NCBI RefSeq assembly: GCF_030063205.1
Contig: NZ_JASISQ010000006.1
Coordinates: forward strand, 1 to 64,000
Length of the DNA stretch: 64,000 bases
Source: Arthrobacter antibioticus
GTDB lineage: Bacteria; Actinomycetota; Actinomycetes; Actinomycetales; Micrococcaceae
Direction of reading: 5' to 3'
Positions within the stretch are counted from its first letter, which is position 1. Every line of letters starts with the position of its first letter. Below the pieces are notes generated by a model, which had not been told where the DNA came from, ran no database searches, and saw only the letters and a program-made list of their open reading frames with translations. A program made the position numbers and the translations under genes. This document shows, in pieces, positions 37,774 to 45,312 of this stretch.

Positions 37774-38223
37774 ATGAGAACTTCCGAAAGCCCCGCCACG
37801 CCCACAGTCGTAAAAACTGATGCTCAATGGCGCAATGAACTTAGTCCAGCCGAGTATCAGGTCCTGCGCCAAGCCGGAACAGAACGGCCCTACACGGGCG
37901 AATACTGGGACTCCACCCAAGAAGGCGTGTATGAATGCCGCGCCTGTGGCGCCGAACTTTTCACATCTAAGGAAAAGTTCTCCTCCCACTGTGGTTGGCC
38001 ATCGTTCTTTGCGCCACTGGCCGACGGAACTGTGCGCTACATTCACGATAATTCGATGGGCATGCAGCGAGTGGAAGTTCGCTGCAGCGCCTGTGAATCG
38101 CACTTGGGCCACCTCTTTGAAGGAGAGGGATATGACACGCCCACCGATGAGCGCTTCTGTATCAACTCCGTTTCGCTAAAACTACGCGAAGGTTCACAAG
38201 AGCTTTCGCCCGAAGCGCCGTAA
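37774..38223 (+). CDS. msrB: Peptide-methionine (R)-S-oxide reductase MsrB
   Basis: MsrB reduces the R-epimer of methionine sulfoxide in proteins. The 149-residue protein has the four zinc cysteines (YECRACGAELF and RCSACESHLGHLF), the substrate pocket HCGWPSFFAP, and the catalytic Cys in DERFCINSVSLKL. ATG at 37774 is 14 bases after the preceding stop. A hairpin at 38228-38256 lies just past the gene. Confidence 0.96.
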   Translation: MRTSESPATPTVVKTDAQWRNELSPAEYQVLRQAGTERPYTGEYWDSTQEGVYECRACGAELFTSKEKFSSHCGWPSFFAPLADGTVRYIHDNSMGMQRVEVRCSACESHLGHLFEGEGYDTPTDERFCINSVSLKLREGSQELSPEAP

Positions 38224-38227
38224 AGGC

Positions 38228-38256
38228 CCCGAGCATGAGACTCTCTTATGCTCGGG
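38228..38256 (+). terminator. Hairpin after msrB
   Basis: Arms CCCGAGCAT and ATGCTCGGG flank an 11-base loop, 4 bases past the msrB stop. No T-run follows. Confidence 0.55.
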
Positions 38257-38337
38257 ACTATTCAACATTAGTTCTGCTGTTCCATTGCTACGCTTTAAAA
38301 AATGCTCCACACGCATCGCGTAGCAAGGACGGCACCT

Positions 38338-39723
38338 ATGAATATCACTCTTGAAAGCCCCGAGAATGTCAGCGCCTTTGATGACGGCAATTTGGCAAAC
38401 CACTCAGCATGGCTAGCTCTTAAACAAGCGGCTACAGACCTGTCTGCAGTGCAGATCAAGGACGGCTCAGTTCCGGAACTCTCCGATCATGATGCTGCCC
38501 GCTCCTTGATTGAAACCATTAAAAACTCCATCCAGGAGCTTGCCCCCCACTTCCGACACGATGCGCTGTACCTGGAGCTCTTGGTGAAAGACTTCACCAC
38601 GTGGGTTGATAGTGGTTTGGGCATTCCAGACTTTCTTGATTCACTGCTGGCATTCAACCCCCAGGAGCACAGGATCAATGGGCTGCGCCACCTTGTGATA
38701 TTCCCCATGTACACGCAAAACGGGTCCACTTCACGCCACGTTGAAGCAGTTCTTGTGGAGGTAATCTGGCCCGAGTTCATAGACGAGCTTGAAGCCGGCA
38801 GCTACTCCAACAAGCTGTTTGTCCCTCTGCGCTTCATTGATTTCACTCCCGGCTATGACAGCAACTCCGCTGTCCTGTTCCCCGAAAGCGTCTCAGTGCG
38901 CGAAACACCAACCTTCACCTGGGGTGCCATCTTCCAGGACCGCGAAGCTGCACGTTTCCGGCGCGTGGTCCGGGAGGCCGCCGCGGTAACCCGACTGGAA
39001 CTGCCAGCCGACGCCGTCGAACTTTTGGATGATCAGGCACTGACGCAGGAAACCTTCGTTATGTGGGATCTGATCCATGACAGGACCCACATGCGTGGGG
39101 ATCTGCCCTTTGACCCGTTCATGATCAAACAACGCATGCCGTTTTTCCTGTACTCACTAGAGGAACTTCGTTGTGATTTGACCGCCTACCGTGAGTCAGT
39201 GGCTGTTGAGCACGATGAGAAAGCTTCACCGGAAGCGCGAAAGCACGCCAAACTTGTCCAGTACACAGTAATCTTTGACAGAATTTTCCGTTTCGCGATT
39301 ACAGGTACACGGGTGCGCAACTATGACGGTGTGGGCGGCCAGCTACTCTTTGCCTGGCTGCATCAGCATCACGTACTGCACTGGACGGACACCAAGCTCA
39401 CGATCGACTGGGCCGATGTTCCTGCTGTTGTGATAGCACTGGGACACGAGATTGAGGAACTGTACTGGCGCTCAATCGACAGGCCCAAGCTGGCGCACTG
39501 GTTGGCAGCTTACGAGCTTGTTTCCGCCACGCTAACGCCCAACTCCGCATCCACGTGGGCCAAGGGTCCGGACGCGCTGCCGTTGACCTCGCCCTTGCGT
39601 GAAATCACGGATCAGGTCATGGATGATGAATTCCCGCTCTCCATGTTCTACGAAGCATTGGGCAAGAAAATGCGTGGTGTTATTGAGTCAACTTCAGGCA
39701 TCACAGGCGCCGGAGAAGCCTGA
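38338..39723 (+). CDS. DUF6421-type protein, possible metal-binding enzyme
   Basis: The 461-residue soluble protein appears to belong to the DUF6421 family of actinobacteria, whose function is unknown. No signal or membrane segment is visible. Conserved-looking polar motifs cluster in the second half: HDRTH (His247, His251), EELRCD (Glu275, Glu276, Arg278, Asp280) and GHEIEE (His370, Glu371, Glu373, Glu374). This spacing of His and Glu could form a metal site, but it is not a standard zinc-protease HExxH motif. ATG at 38338 has AAGGACGG upstream. The next gene begins within 20 bases, so it heads a likely SDR/threonine-aldolase unit. Confidence 0.75.
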   Translation: MNITLESPENVSAFDDGNLANHSAWLALKQAATDLSAVQIKDGSVPELSDHDAARSLIETIKNSIQELAPHFRHDALYLELLVKDFTTWVDSGLGIPDFLDSLLAFNPQEHRINGLRHLVIFPMYTQNGSTSRHVEAVLVEVIWPEFIDELEAGSYSNKLFVPLRFIDFTPGYDSNSAVLFPESVSVRETPTFTWGAIFQDREAARFRRVVREAAAVTRLELPADAVELLDDQALTQETFVMWDLIHDRTHMRGDLPFDPFMIKQRMPFFLYSLEELRCDLTAYRESVAVEHDEKASPEARKHAKLVQYTVIFDRIFRFAITGTRVRNYDGVGGQLLFAWLHQHHVLHWTDTKLTIDWADVPAVVIALGHEIEELYWRSIDRPKLAHWLAAYELVSATLTPNSASTWAKGPDALPLTSPLREITDQVMDDEFPLSMFYEALGKKMRGVIESTSGITGAGEA

Positions 39724-39741
39724 GTGGGTAGTGTAAGTGGC

Positions 39742-40452
39742 ATGAGAACTTCTCCACTTGTAGTGATCGCAGGCGGCAGCAGCCAGGCGGGTATCGCTGT
39801 TGCGGCTGCGCTGCTGGCGGCAGGGAACCGTGTAATCACCGTTGGTTCCAACGCTGAACGCATCACATCCGCCGCCGAAGCAGCCGGTGGCGCCATCCCC
39901 TTGGTGTGCGATCTCACGAACCCAGAGTCGGTCACCGCACTAGCAGCCCAGGTCCATAGCACTTTTGGATTAATTGACGGGCTCGTCCATCTTGTGGGTG
40001 GCTGGCGTGGTGGCAAGGGCATAGCAGAACAAAGCGACGTGGACTGGGATTTCCTTCAGACCTCGGTGCTCAGTACACTGCGAAACACAAGCCGGGCCTT
40101 CTATAACGATATTGCCGCTTCACCGGTAGGTCGCTTAGCCATAGTCTCCTCAACATCAGTCACAGCACCTACTCTCGGTAACGCCAACTACGCAGCAGTG
40201 AAGTCAGCAGCAGAAACGTGGGTTGGGGCGTTGGCACAGGGCTTCAGCCTGGCGGCCGGTGCGGAAATAACGGAAACTGGCCCTGCCGCCGTCGTACTTG
40301 TGGTGAAGGCCCTTGTTGACGACGGTATGCGGGCGCGCTCCCCTGAGCGTAAATTCCCTGGTTTCACGCACGTCTCTGTGCTGGCAGAGAATGTAACAGG
40401 GCTTTTTGCTACATCCGCCGCAGAACTCAACGGCGCACGCATCATTTTGTAG
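39742..40452 (+). CDS. Short-chain dehydrogenase/reductase
   Basis: The 236-residue protein has a Rossmann fold: VVIAGGSSQAGIAVAAALL (TGxxxGxG variant), CDLTNPESV (adenine-ring Asp), HLVGG (NNAG variant), the catalytic Ser in IVSSTSV and YAAVKSA supplying Tyr and Lys. The NNAG and glycine motifs are both atypical (IAGGSSQAG, HLVGG), which places it among divergent SDRs. The substrate is unknown. ATG at 39742 begins just before the first strand. A GTG at 39724, right after the previous stop and with GGAG upstream, is possible. Confidence 0.85.
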   Translation: MRTSPLVVIAGGSSQAGIAVAAALLAAGNRVITVGSNAERITSAAEAAGGAIPLVCDLTNPESVTALAAQVHSTFGLIDGLVHLVGGWRGGKGIAEQSDVDWDFLQTSVLSTLRNTSRAFYNDIAASPVGRLAIVSSTSVTAPTLGNANYAAVKSAAETWVGALAQGFSLAAGAEITETGPAAVVLVVKALVDDGMRARSPERKFPGFTHVSVLAENVTGLFATSAAELNGARIIL

Positions 40453-40500
40453 GCGCATTATTTTGCCCCTAATCAACGCATCGACAATCGAAGGTACATT

Positions 40501-41571
40501 GTGAGCATTGGCAGCACCGAATCTATCCAACTTCACGACACATCAGTGATTGGTTTCGCCTCGGATAACTACTCCGGCGTCCATCCAGAGGTGTTAGAGG
40601 CGTTGGCAGCAGCCAATGGCGGACACCAGGTGGCCTATGGGGAAGATGTTTATACCGCGCGGTTGCGCCGCGAGATGGGGGCACTCTTTGGCAAGGACGT
40701 TGATGTCTTCCCCGTTTTCAACGGCACCGGTGCCAACGTAGTGGCATTGCAGTCCCTGTTGCCGCGGTGGGGTGCTGTTGTGTGCGCCTCTACAGCTCAC
40801 ATCAATATGGATGAAAACGGTGCGCCAGAGCGTGTGGGCGGGATGAAACTCTTGGCCGTACCGACCCTTGACGGAAAGTTGACTCCCAAGCTAATCGATA
40901 AGGAAGCCTGGGGGTTCGGCGACGAACACCGGGCCCAACCGCTTGCCGTTTCCATCACTCAAACCACTGAGTTGGGTACCTGTTACAGCCCTGATGAAGT
41001 GCGGGCCATCTGCGATCACGCCCATTCCTTGGGTATGAAGGTGCACATGGATGGTGCACGATTGGCCAATGCGGCTGCCTTCCTCGGTGTACCAGTGCGT
41101 GAATTCACCTCCGACGCCGGCGTAGACGTGCTCTCTTTTGGTGGCACTAAGAACGGGATGATGTACGGCGAAATCGTTGTGGCGCTCAATCCGGCAGCCA
41201 CCGACGGCCTGATTTACCTGCGCAAAATGAACATGCAGCTCTCCTCCAAGATGCGCTTCATTTCAGCTCAACTGCTAGCTCTGCTCAGCGATGACCTATG
41301 GTTGGCGTCGGCCGGACACGCCAACGCGATGGCCGCTCGACTGCGTGCCGCCGTTGAGGACCTTCCAGAAGTGCAATGCACCCAAGCAACACAGTCCAAT
41401 GGCGTATTTGCCATCCTGCCTGCTGGCGTTGCTGAGCGTCTGCGGGAAAAGTTCCGCTTCTACGACTGGGACGAGTCTGCGCGCGAAGTGCGCTGGATGT
41501 GTTCTTTCGACACTTCCGAGGCTGACGTTGACGCCTTCGTGTCCGCACTGCGCGCCGAGCTGGGGAGCTGA
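40501..41571 (+). CDS. ltaE: Low-specificity L-threonine aldolase
   Basis: This PLP enzyme splits threonine or allo-threonine into glycine and acetaldehyde. The 356-residue protein has FASDNYSGVHPEVLEAL, VFNGTGANVVAL, HINMDENGAPE, the PLP Asp in KVHMDGARLANA, and the Schiff-base Lys217 in SFGGTKNGMM. The C-terminal half has KMRFISAQLLALL, which fits the family. The start is GTG at 40501 with AAGG upstream. It follows the SDR gene by 48 bases, with unclear functional connection. Confidence 0.94.
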   Translation: MSIGSTESIQLHDTSVIGFASDNYSGVHPEVLEALAAANGGHQVAYGEDVYTARLRREMGALFGKDVDVFPVFNGTGANVVALQSLLPRWGAVVCASTAHINMDENGAPERVGGMKLLAVPTLDGKLTPKLIDKEAWGFGDEHRAQPLAVSITQTTELGTCYSPDEVRAICDHAHSLGMKVHMDGARLANAAAFLGVPVREFTSDAGVDVLSFGGTKNGMMYGEIVVALNPAATDGLIYLRKMNMQLSSKMRFISAQLLALLSDDLWLASAGHANAMAARLRAAVEDLPEVQCTQATQSNGVFAILPAGVAERLREKFRFYDWDESAREVRWMCSFDTSEADVDAFVSALRAELGS

Positions 41572-41736
41572 CCCTCGCACCGGGGCTGGCTGGTGCGCGT
41601 TAGCACTAGCCTGCCCCACGCTGCGCTGCGGTACGCAACGTAGTGCCGGTGCCCGACGTGCTGCTTAAAGAGCTAGCAAGCTCCCCTCGCGGCGCGCCTG
41701 CACGGGTTCGGGCCGGTGCCGTCATAATCTGCCATT

Positions 41737-42348
41737 GTGAGCCTCTTTCCGCAGCTTCCAGCTGACTTTCAGATTGCCTTGGCATCGCTACGCGAAGTTC
41801 TCAGCCGCAGCGAGCTGACTCTGGCGGAAGTTCCGGCTCCTGCCCGGCTCGCCCCCTTTGGAGTAGCCGTGGGCGCGGAGGTTATTGTTGATGGGGAACA
41901 GCTCGCCACCGGCCGCTTCATTCTGCTCCACGACCCGCAAGGCAAAGCCCTGTGGGATGGCACCTTCAGGATCGTCAGCTATATCCGTGCGCAGTTGGAA
42001 GCTGACATAGGAAACGACTCACTTCTAGGAAACGTCGCGTGGGCCTGGCTGACCGAGGCGCTGGAGGAGCAGGACGCCCAATATTCCAGCGCCGGCGGCA
42101 CGGCAACCCGCATTCTTTCTGAAAGCTACGGCACGCTAGCCGCACGCCCTGATTCGGTTGACATTGAGCTCAGAGCATCGTGGACTCCCACAGGCACCGC
42201 AATCACTCCGCATCTGCAAGCATGGGCAAACATTGTCTGCACCTTTGCAGGTTTGCCACCTGTGCCCGAGGGTGTAACTTTATTGCCCCGGCGCTCCAGC
42301 GAGCGGACCCGTCACCAGCCACGTCAACGGCCGCTAAAAAACATTTAA
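41737..42348 (+). CDS. DUF3000 family protein
   Basis: The 203-residue protein belongs to an actinobacterial family (DUF3000) of unknown function. Visible features are FQIALASLREVLSRSELTL, LAPFGVAVGAEV, ATGRFILLHDPQG and ARPDSVDIELRASWTP. It has no membrane segment. The last 20 residues are basic. The family is normally found directly upstream of RNase D, as here (49 bases), which may link it to RNA processing; this is inference from position only. Confidence 0.85.
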   Translation: MSLFPQLPADFQIALASLREVLSRSELTLAEVPAPARLAPFGVAVGAEVIVDGEQLATGRFILLHDPQGKALWDGTFRIVSYIRAQLEADIGNDSLLGNVAWAWLTEALEEQDAQYSSAGGTATRILSESYGTLAARPDSVDIELRASWTPTGTAITPHLQAWANIVCTFAGLPPVPEGVTLLPRRSSERTRHQPRQRPLKNI

Positions 42349-42397
42349 TGGCCCGCAACCGAGGGTAGTCTTGACCATTCGCTAGACTAAGGTCATC

Positions 42398-43918
42398 ATG
42401 ACCAATCCAGAATCAAGCACACAGAGCCGCGCCGAAGCAGAAACGACAGCACTTTCTTCAGCTCAGCAAGGCTGTAGCTCGCCCACCAATAATGGCCGCA
42501 ACCGTGATCAGGGTCCTGATGCCCGTGGCACAGCTACGGAAACTGCCCAGGCCCCGCTGACGTCGGTTGTTATTGACGGCCAAAGGATGGAACTTGGCAA
42601 TCTTCCCGAATTAGTGGAACTGGATATGCCCAGCGATGGCATCCCCTCCGTGGTAGAAACTGACCCGGCGCTAAAAAGGTGCGCGGCGGCTTTGGCAGCA
42701 GGAACTGGCCCGGCTGCCGTTGATACGGAGAGGGCTTCCGGATTCCGCTACGGCCAACGTGCCATGTTGGTGCAGATCCGCCGCGAGGGTGCCGGTACGT
42801 GGCTCATCGATCCCGAGGCCTTTGATGACCTGAAGATCATTGACGAGGCACTGCGCGGTGTTGAGTGGATTCTGCATGCTGCCAGCCAGGATCTGCCCTG
42901 TCTTGCCGGCGTCGGTATGTGGCCGGATAAACTCTTCGACACCGAACTTGCAGCCCGTCTCGCCGGGTTGCCGCGTGTGGGGCTCGGGGCAGTGGTTGAA
43001 TCCCTGCTCGGCTACCATTTGGCCAAAGAACACTCCGCCGCTGACTGGTCCAAACGGCCCCTGCCTGAGCCGTGGTTGCGGTACGCCGCATTGGATGTAG
43101 AGGTGCTGGTGGATCTTGAAGATGAGCTCGTTGCCTTGCTTGAAAATGACGGCAAACTTGATTATGCCGCTCAAGAATTCCAGCACCTGATCGACGCTGG
43201 CGTTCCCGCACCGCGCGTAGATCCCTGGCGGCGCACATCCGGCTCACACACTATCCGCAACCGGGTTCAGTTGGGGGCCGTCCGCGAACTTTGGTACACA
43301 CGTGAAAAGTTGGCCGAACACCGCGACATTGCCCCGACCCGGCTCATTCCAGACACAGCTATCATCGCTGCAGCCAAGGGCATGCCCACCACTGTTCCGG
43401 CGTTGCTGGCACTTTCAGGCTTTCATGGCCGCGCGGCCAAGCGGGACGCCCCCAAATGGCTACATGCCATCCAAACGGCCAAAAACAGCACCGATCAGCC
43501 CCCGTTGCAGGTTTCCGGTAATGCCCCGCCGCCGCCTCGCATGTGGGCCGAGCGTGATGTTGCGGCAGCTGCCCGTTACGCCACGGCGCGCCCACGCCTG
43601 GCTGATCTTGCAAATGCTGTTAACATTCCCGTTGAGAACATCCTTACCCCGGACTTTCTGCGCCGCGTGTGCTGGCGCCCGCCAACGCAGATTACTGTTG
43701 CCAGCGTTTCTGCCCAGTTAACGGAGCTTGGAGCACGTCAGTGGCAGATCGATTTATCAGTGGAGATCCTCACTGCCGCATTAGCGAACCCTGAGCCTCT
43801 GCCGCCCAAGGAACCGAAGACACCCAAGGGCCAGAAGGAACCAAAGAGCCAGATGGTACCGACGAACCAGCGTGAGACTGGCGCACACGAGGGCACGCCA
43901 AGCTCCGAGCAGTCCTGA
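42398..43918 (+). CDS. rnd: Ribonuclease D with HRDC domain
   Basis: This is a DEDDy 3'-5' exonuclease of the RNase D type, acting in tRNA and structured RNA maturation. The 506-residue protein starts with about 70 polar, low-complexity residues. The exonuclease motifs are VDTERASG (Exo I), LHAASQDLPCL (Exo II) and LRYAALDVEVLVDL with Tyr and Asp (Exo III). An HRDC-type region follows (about 280-370), and the C-terminus is a Pro/Lys-rich tail. The DUF3000 neighbour is typical. Confidence 0.92.
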   Translation: MTNPESSTQSRAEAETTALSSAQQGCSSPTNNGRNRDQGPDARGTATETAQAPLTSVVIDGQRMELGNLPELVELDMPSDGIPSVVETDPALKRCAAALAAGTGPAAVDTERASGFRYGQRAMLVQIRREGAGTWLIDPEAFDDLKIIDEALRGVEWILHAASQDLPCLAGVGMWPDKLFDTELAARLAGLPRVGLGAVVESLLGYHLAKEHSAADWSKRPLPEPWLRYAALDVEVLVDLEDELVALLENDGKLDYAAQEFQHLIDAGVPAPRVDPWRRTSGSHTIRNRVQLGAVRELWYTREKLAEHRDIAPTRLIPDTAIIAAAKGMPTTVPALLALSGFHGRAAKRDAPKWLHAIQTAKNSTDQPPLQVSGNAPPPPRMWAERDVAAAARYATARPRLADLANAVNIPVENILTPDFLRRVCWRPPTQITVASVSAQLTELGARQWQIDLSVEILTAALANPEPLPPKEPKTPKGQKEPKSQMVPTNQRETGAHEGTPSSEQS

Positions 43919-43975
43919 GCTTGCTCCCCGGTGGGGTTGAGGTTGGAGATAATGACGCCTCTACGACTGACATTA

Positions 43976-44004
43976 TTGACCTCTAAGTTACCCACTAGTA
44001 ACAT
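43976..44004 (+). promoter_or_regulatory. Promoter and overlapping operator of the thiolase/fadB pair
   Basis: TTGACC (43976-43981) and TAACAT (43999-44004) are 17 bases apart, a good housekeeping promoter. Inside the spacer and touching the -10 box is a palindrome GTTACCCACTAGTAAC (43987-44002; arms GTTAC and GTAAC). This placement suits a repressor such as a TetR-type fatty-acid regulator. The regulator itself is not in the window. The start codon is about 75 bases downstream. Confidence 0.6.
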
Positions 44005-44076
44005 GAGGCATAACACAGTCGTTCCCTGATAGCTTGGGTTGAATGGCACCAGTTGTTTGTACCCGAGGAGCAAAAT

Positions 44077-45312
44077 ATGAGCCAAAATCGGCAAATTAGA
44101 GACGTCGTCTTTGTTGACGGAGTACGCACACCGTTTGGACGGGCCGGGGAAAAAGGCATCTACGCCAATACCCGCGCCGATGACCTGGTGGTCAAATGTA
44201 TCCGCGACCTCATGCGCCGCAATCCTGGATTGCCGGCTGAACGCATTGACGAAGTTGCCATCGCCGCCACCACACAGACGGGCGATCAGGGCCTGACGAT
44301 TGGCCGGACTGCAGCGCTGCTGGCCGGACTTCCCCAGTCAGTGCCAGGGTTCGCCATCGATCGGATGTGCGCTGGCGCCATGACTGCTGTCACCACAACA
44401 GCCTCCGCCATCGGGTTTGGCGCGTACGAGGTAGTGATCGCCGGAGGAGTAGAGCACATGGGCCACCACCCCATGGGCAAGGACTCTGACCCGAACCCGC
44501 GCTTCATGTCCGAACGCATCGTTGACCCGGCAGCCCTGAACATGGGCAACACAGCCGAGAACCTCCACGACAGATTCCCGTCCATCACCAAAGACCGCAC
44601 GGATGCCTACGCCGTCGCCAGCCAAAACAAGCTGGCCGCCGCGTATGAGCGGGGCCAGATCCAGCCAGATTTGGTGCCCGTCGCGACCCTCAAACCGGGA
44701 GCTGGCTGGAACATCAACACAGTTGATGAGCCTCCTCGCCCCGGCACAACTCTTGAGAATCTCGCAGAGCTGCGGACGCCCTTCCGCGCCCACGGCCGCG
44801 TCAGCGCCGGTAACGCAGCAGGCCTGAACGACGGCGCAACCGCCGCAATCTTGGCGTCCTCAGAAGCAGCTGCAGAGCTGGGTTTGAGCGTTAAAATGCG
44901 TCTTGTCACGTACGCTTTCGCTGGTGTAGCACCTGAAGTCATGGGAATCGGTCCCGTCCCCGCCACGGAAAAAGCGCTGAAACTTGCAGGATTGACGATC
45001 GAGGACATTGGCCTCTTTGAGATAAACGAAGCTTTTGCCGTTCAAGTCCTGTCCTTCCTTGAGCACTACGGGATCGCAGACGATGACCCACGAGTGAACC
45101 GCTATGGCGGCGCCATAGCGGTGGGGCACCCCTTGGCCTCATCCGGAGTCCGGCTGATGAATCAGCTGGCCCGGCAATTCCAGGAAGATCATTCTGTGCA
45201 ATACGGGCTCACCACCATGTGCGTTGGGCTAGGCATGGGAGCCACAGTTATTTGGGAAAACCCGCACTTCACCACAGCAACAGCCACAAACACCGAGGGG
45301 AGCGCAGCATGA
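44077..45312 (+). CDS. fadA: Acetyl-CoA C-acyltransferase (thiolase)
   Basis: This thiolase performs the last step of fatty-acid beta-oxidation, cleaving 3-ketoacyl-CoA with CoA. The 411-residue protein has VRTPFGRAGEKG, the acylated Cys98 in IDRMCAGAMTA, NEAFAVQVL, the His in AVGHPLASSGVR and the second Cys in TMCVGLGMGATV. The CAGAM and CVGLGMG loops depart slightly from the common CGSG and CIGGGQG. ATG at 44077 has GAGGAG 8 bases upstream. It overlaps the following fadB by ATGA. Confidence 0.95.
   Translation: MSQNRQIRDVVFVDGVRTPFGRAGEKGIYANTRADDLVVKCIRDLMRRNPGLPAERIDEVAIAATTQTGDQGLTIGRTAALLAGLPQSVPGFAIDRMCAGAMTAVTTTASAIGFGAYEVVIAGGVEHMGHHPMGKDSDPNPRFMSERIVDPAALNMGNTAENLHDRFPSITKDRTDAYAVASQNKLAAAYERGQIQPDLVPVATLKPGAGWNINTVDEPPRPGTTLENLAELRTPFRAHGRVSAGNAAGLNDGATAAILASSEAAAELGLSVKMRLVTYAFAGVAPEVMGIGPVPATEKALKLAGLTIEDIGLFEINEAFAVQVLSFLEHYGIADDDPRVNRYGGAIAVGHPLASSGVRLMNQLARQFQEDHSVQYGLTTMCVGLGMGATVIWENPHFTTATATNTEGSAA

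Noticed and set aside
40021-42300. A merged acetaldehyde or amino-acid catabolic pathway from the SDR and threonine aldolase
   Set aside because: The genes are adjacent, but the SDR substrate is unknown and its motifs are divergent. Sequence alone does not support a pathway.
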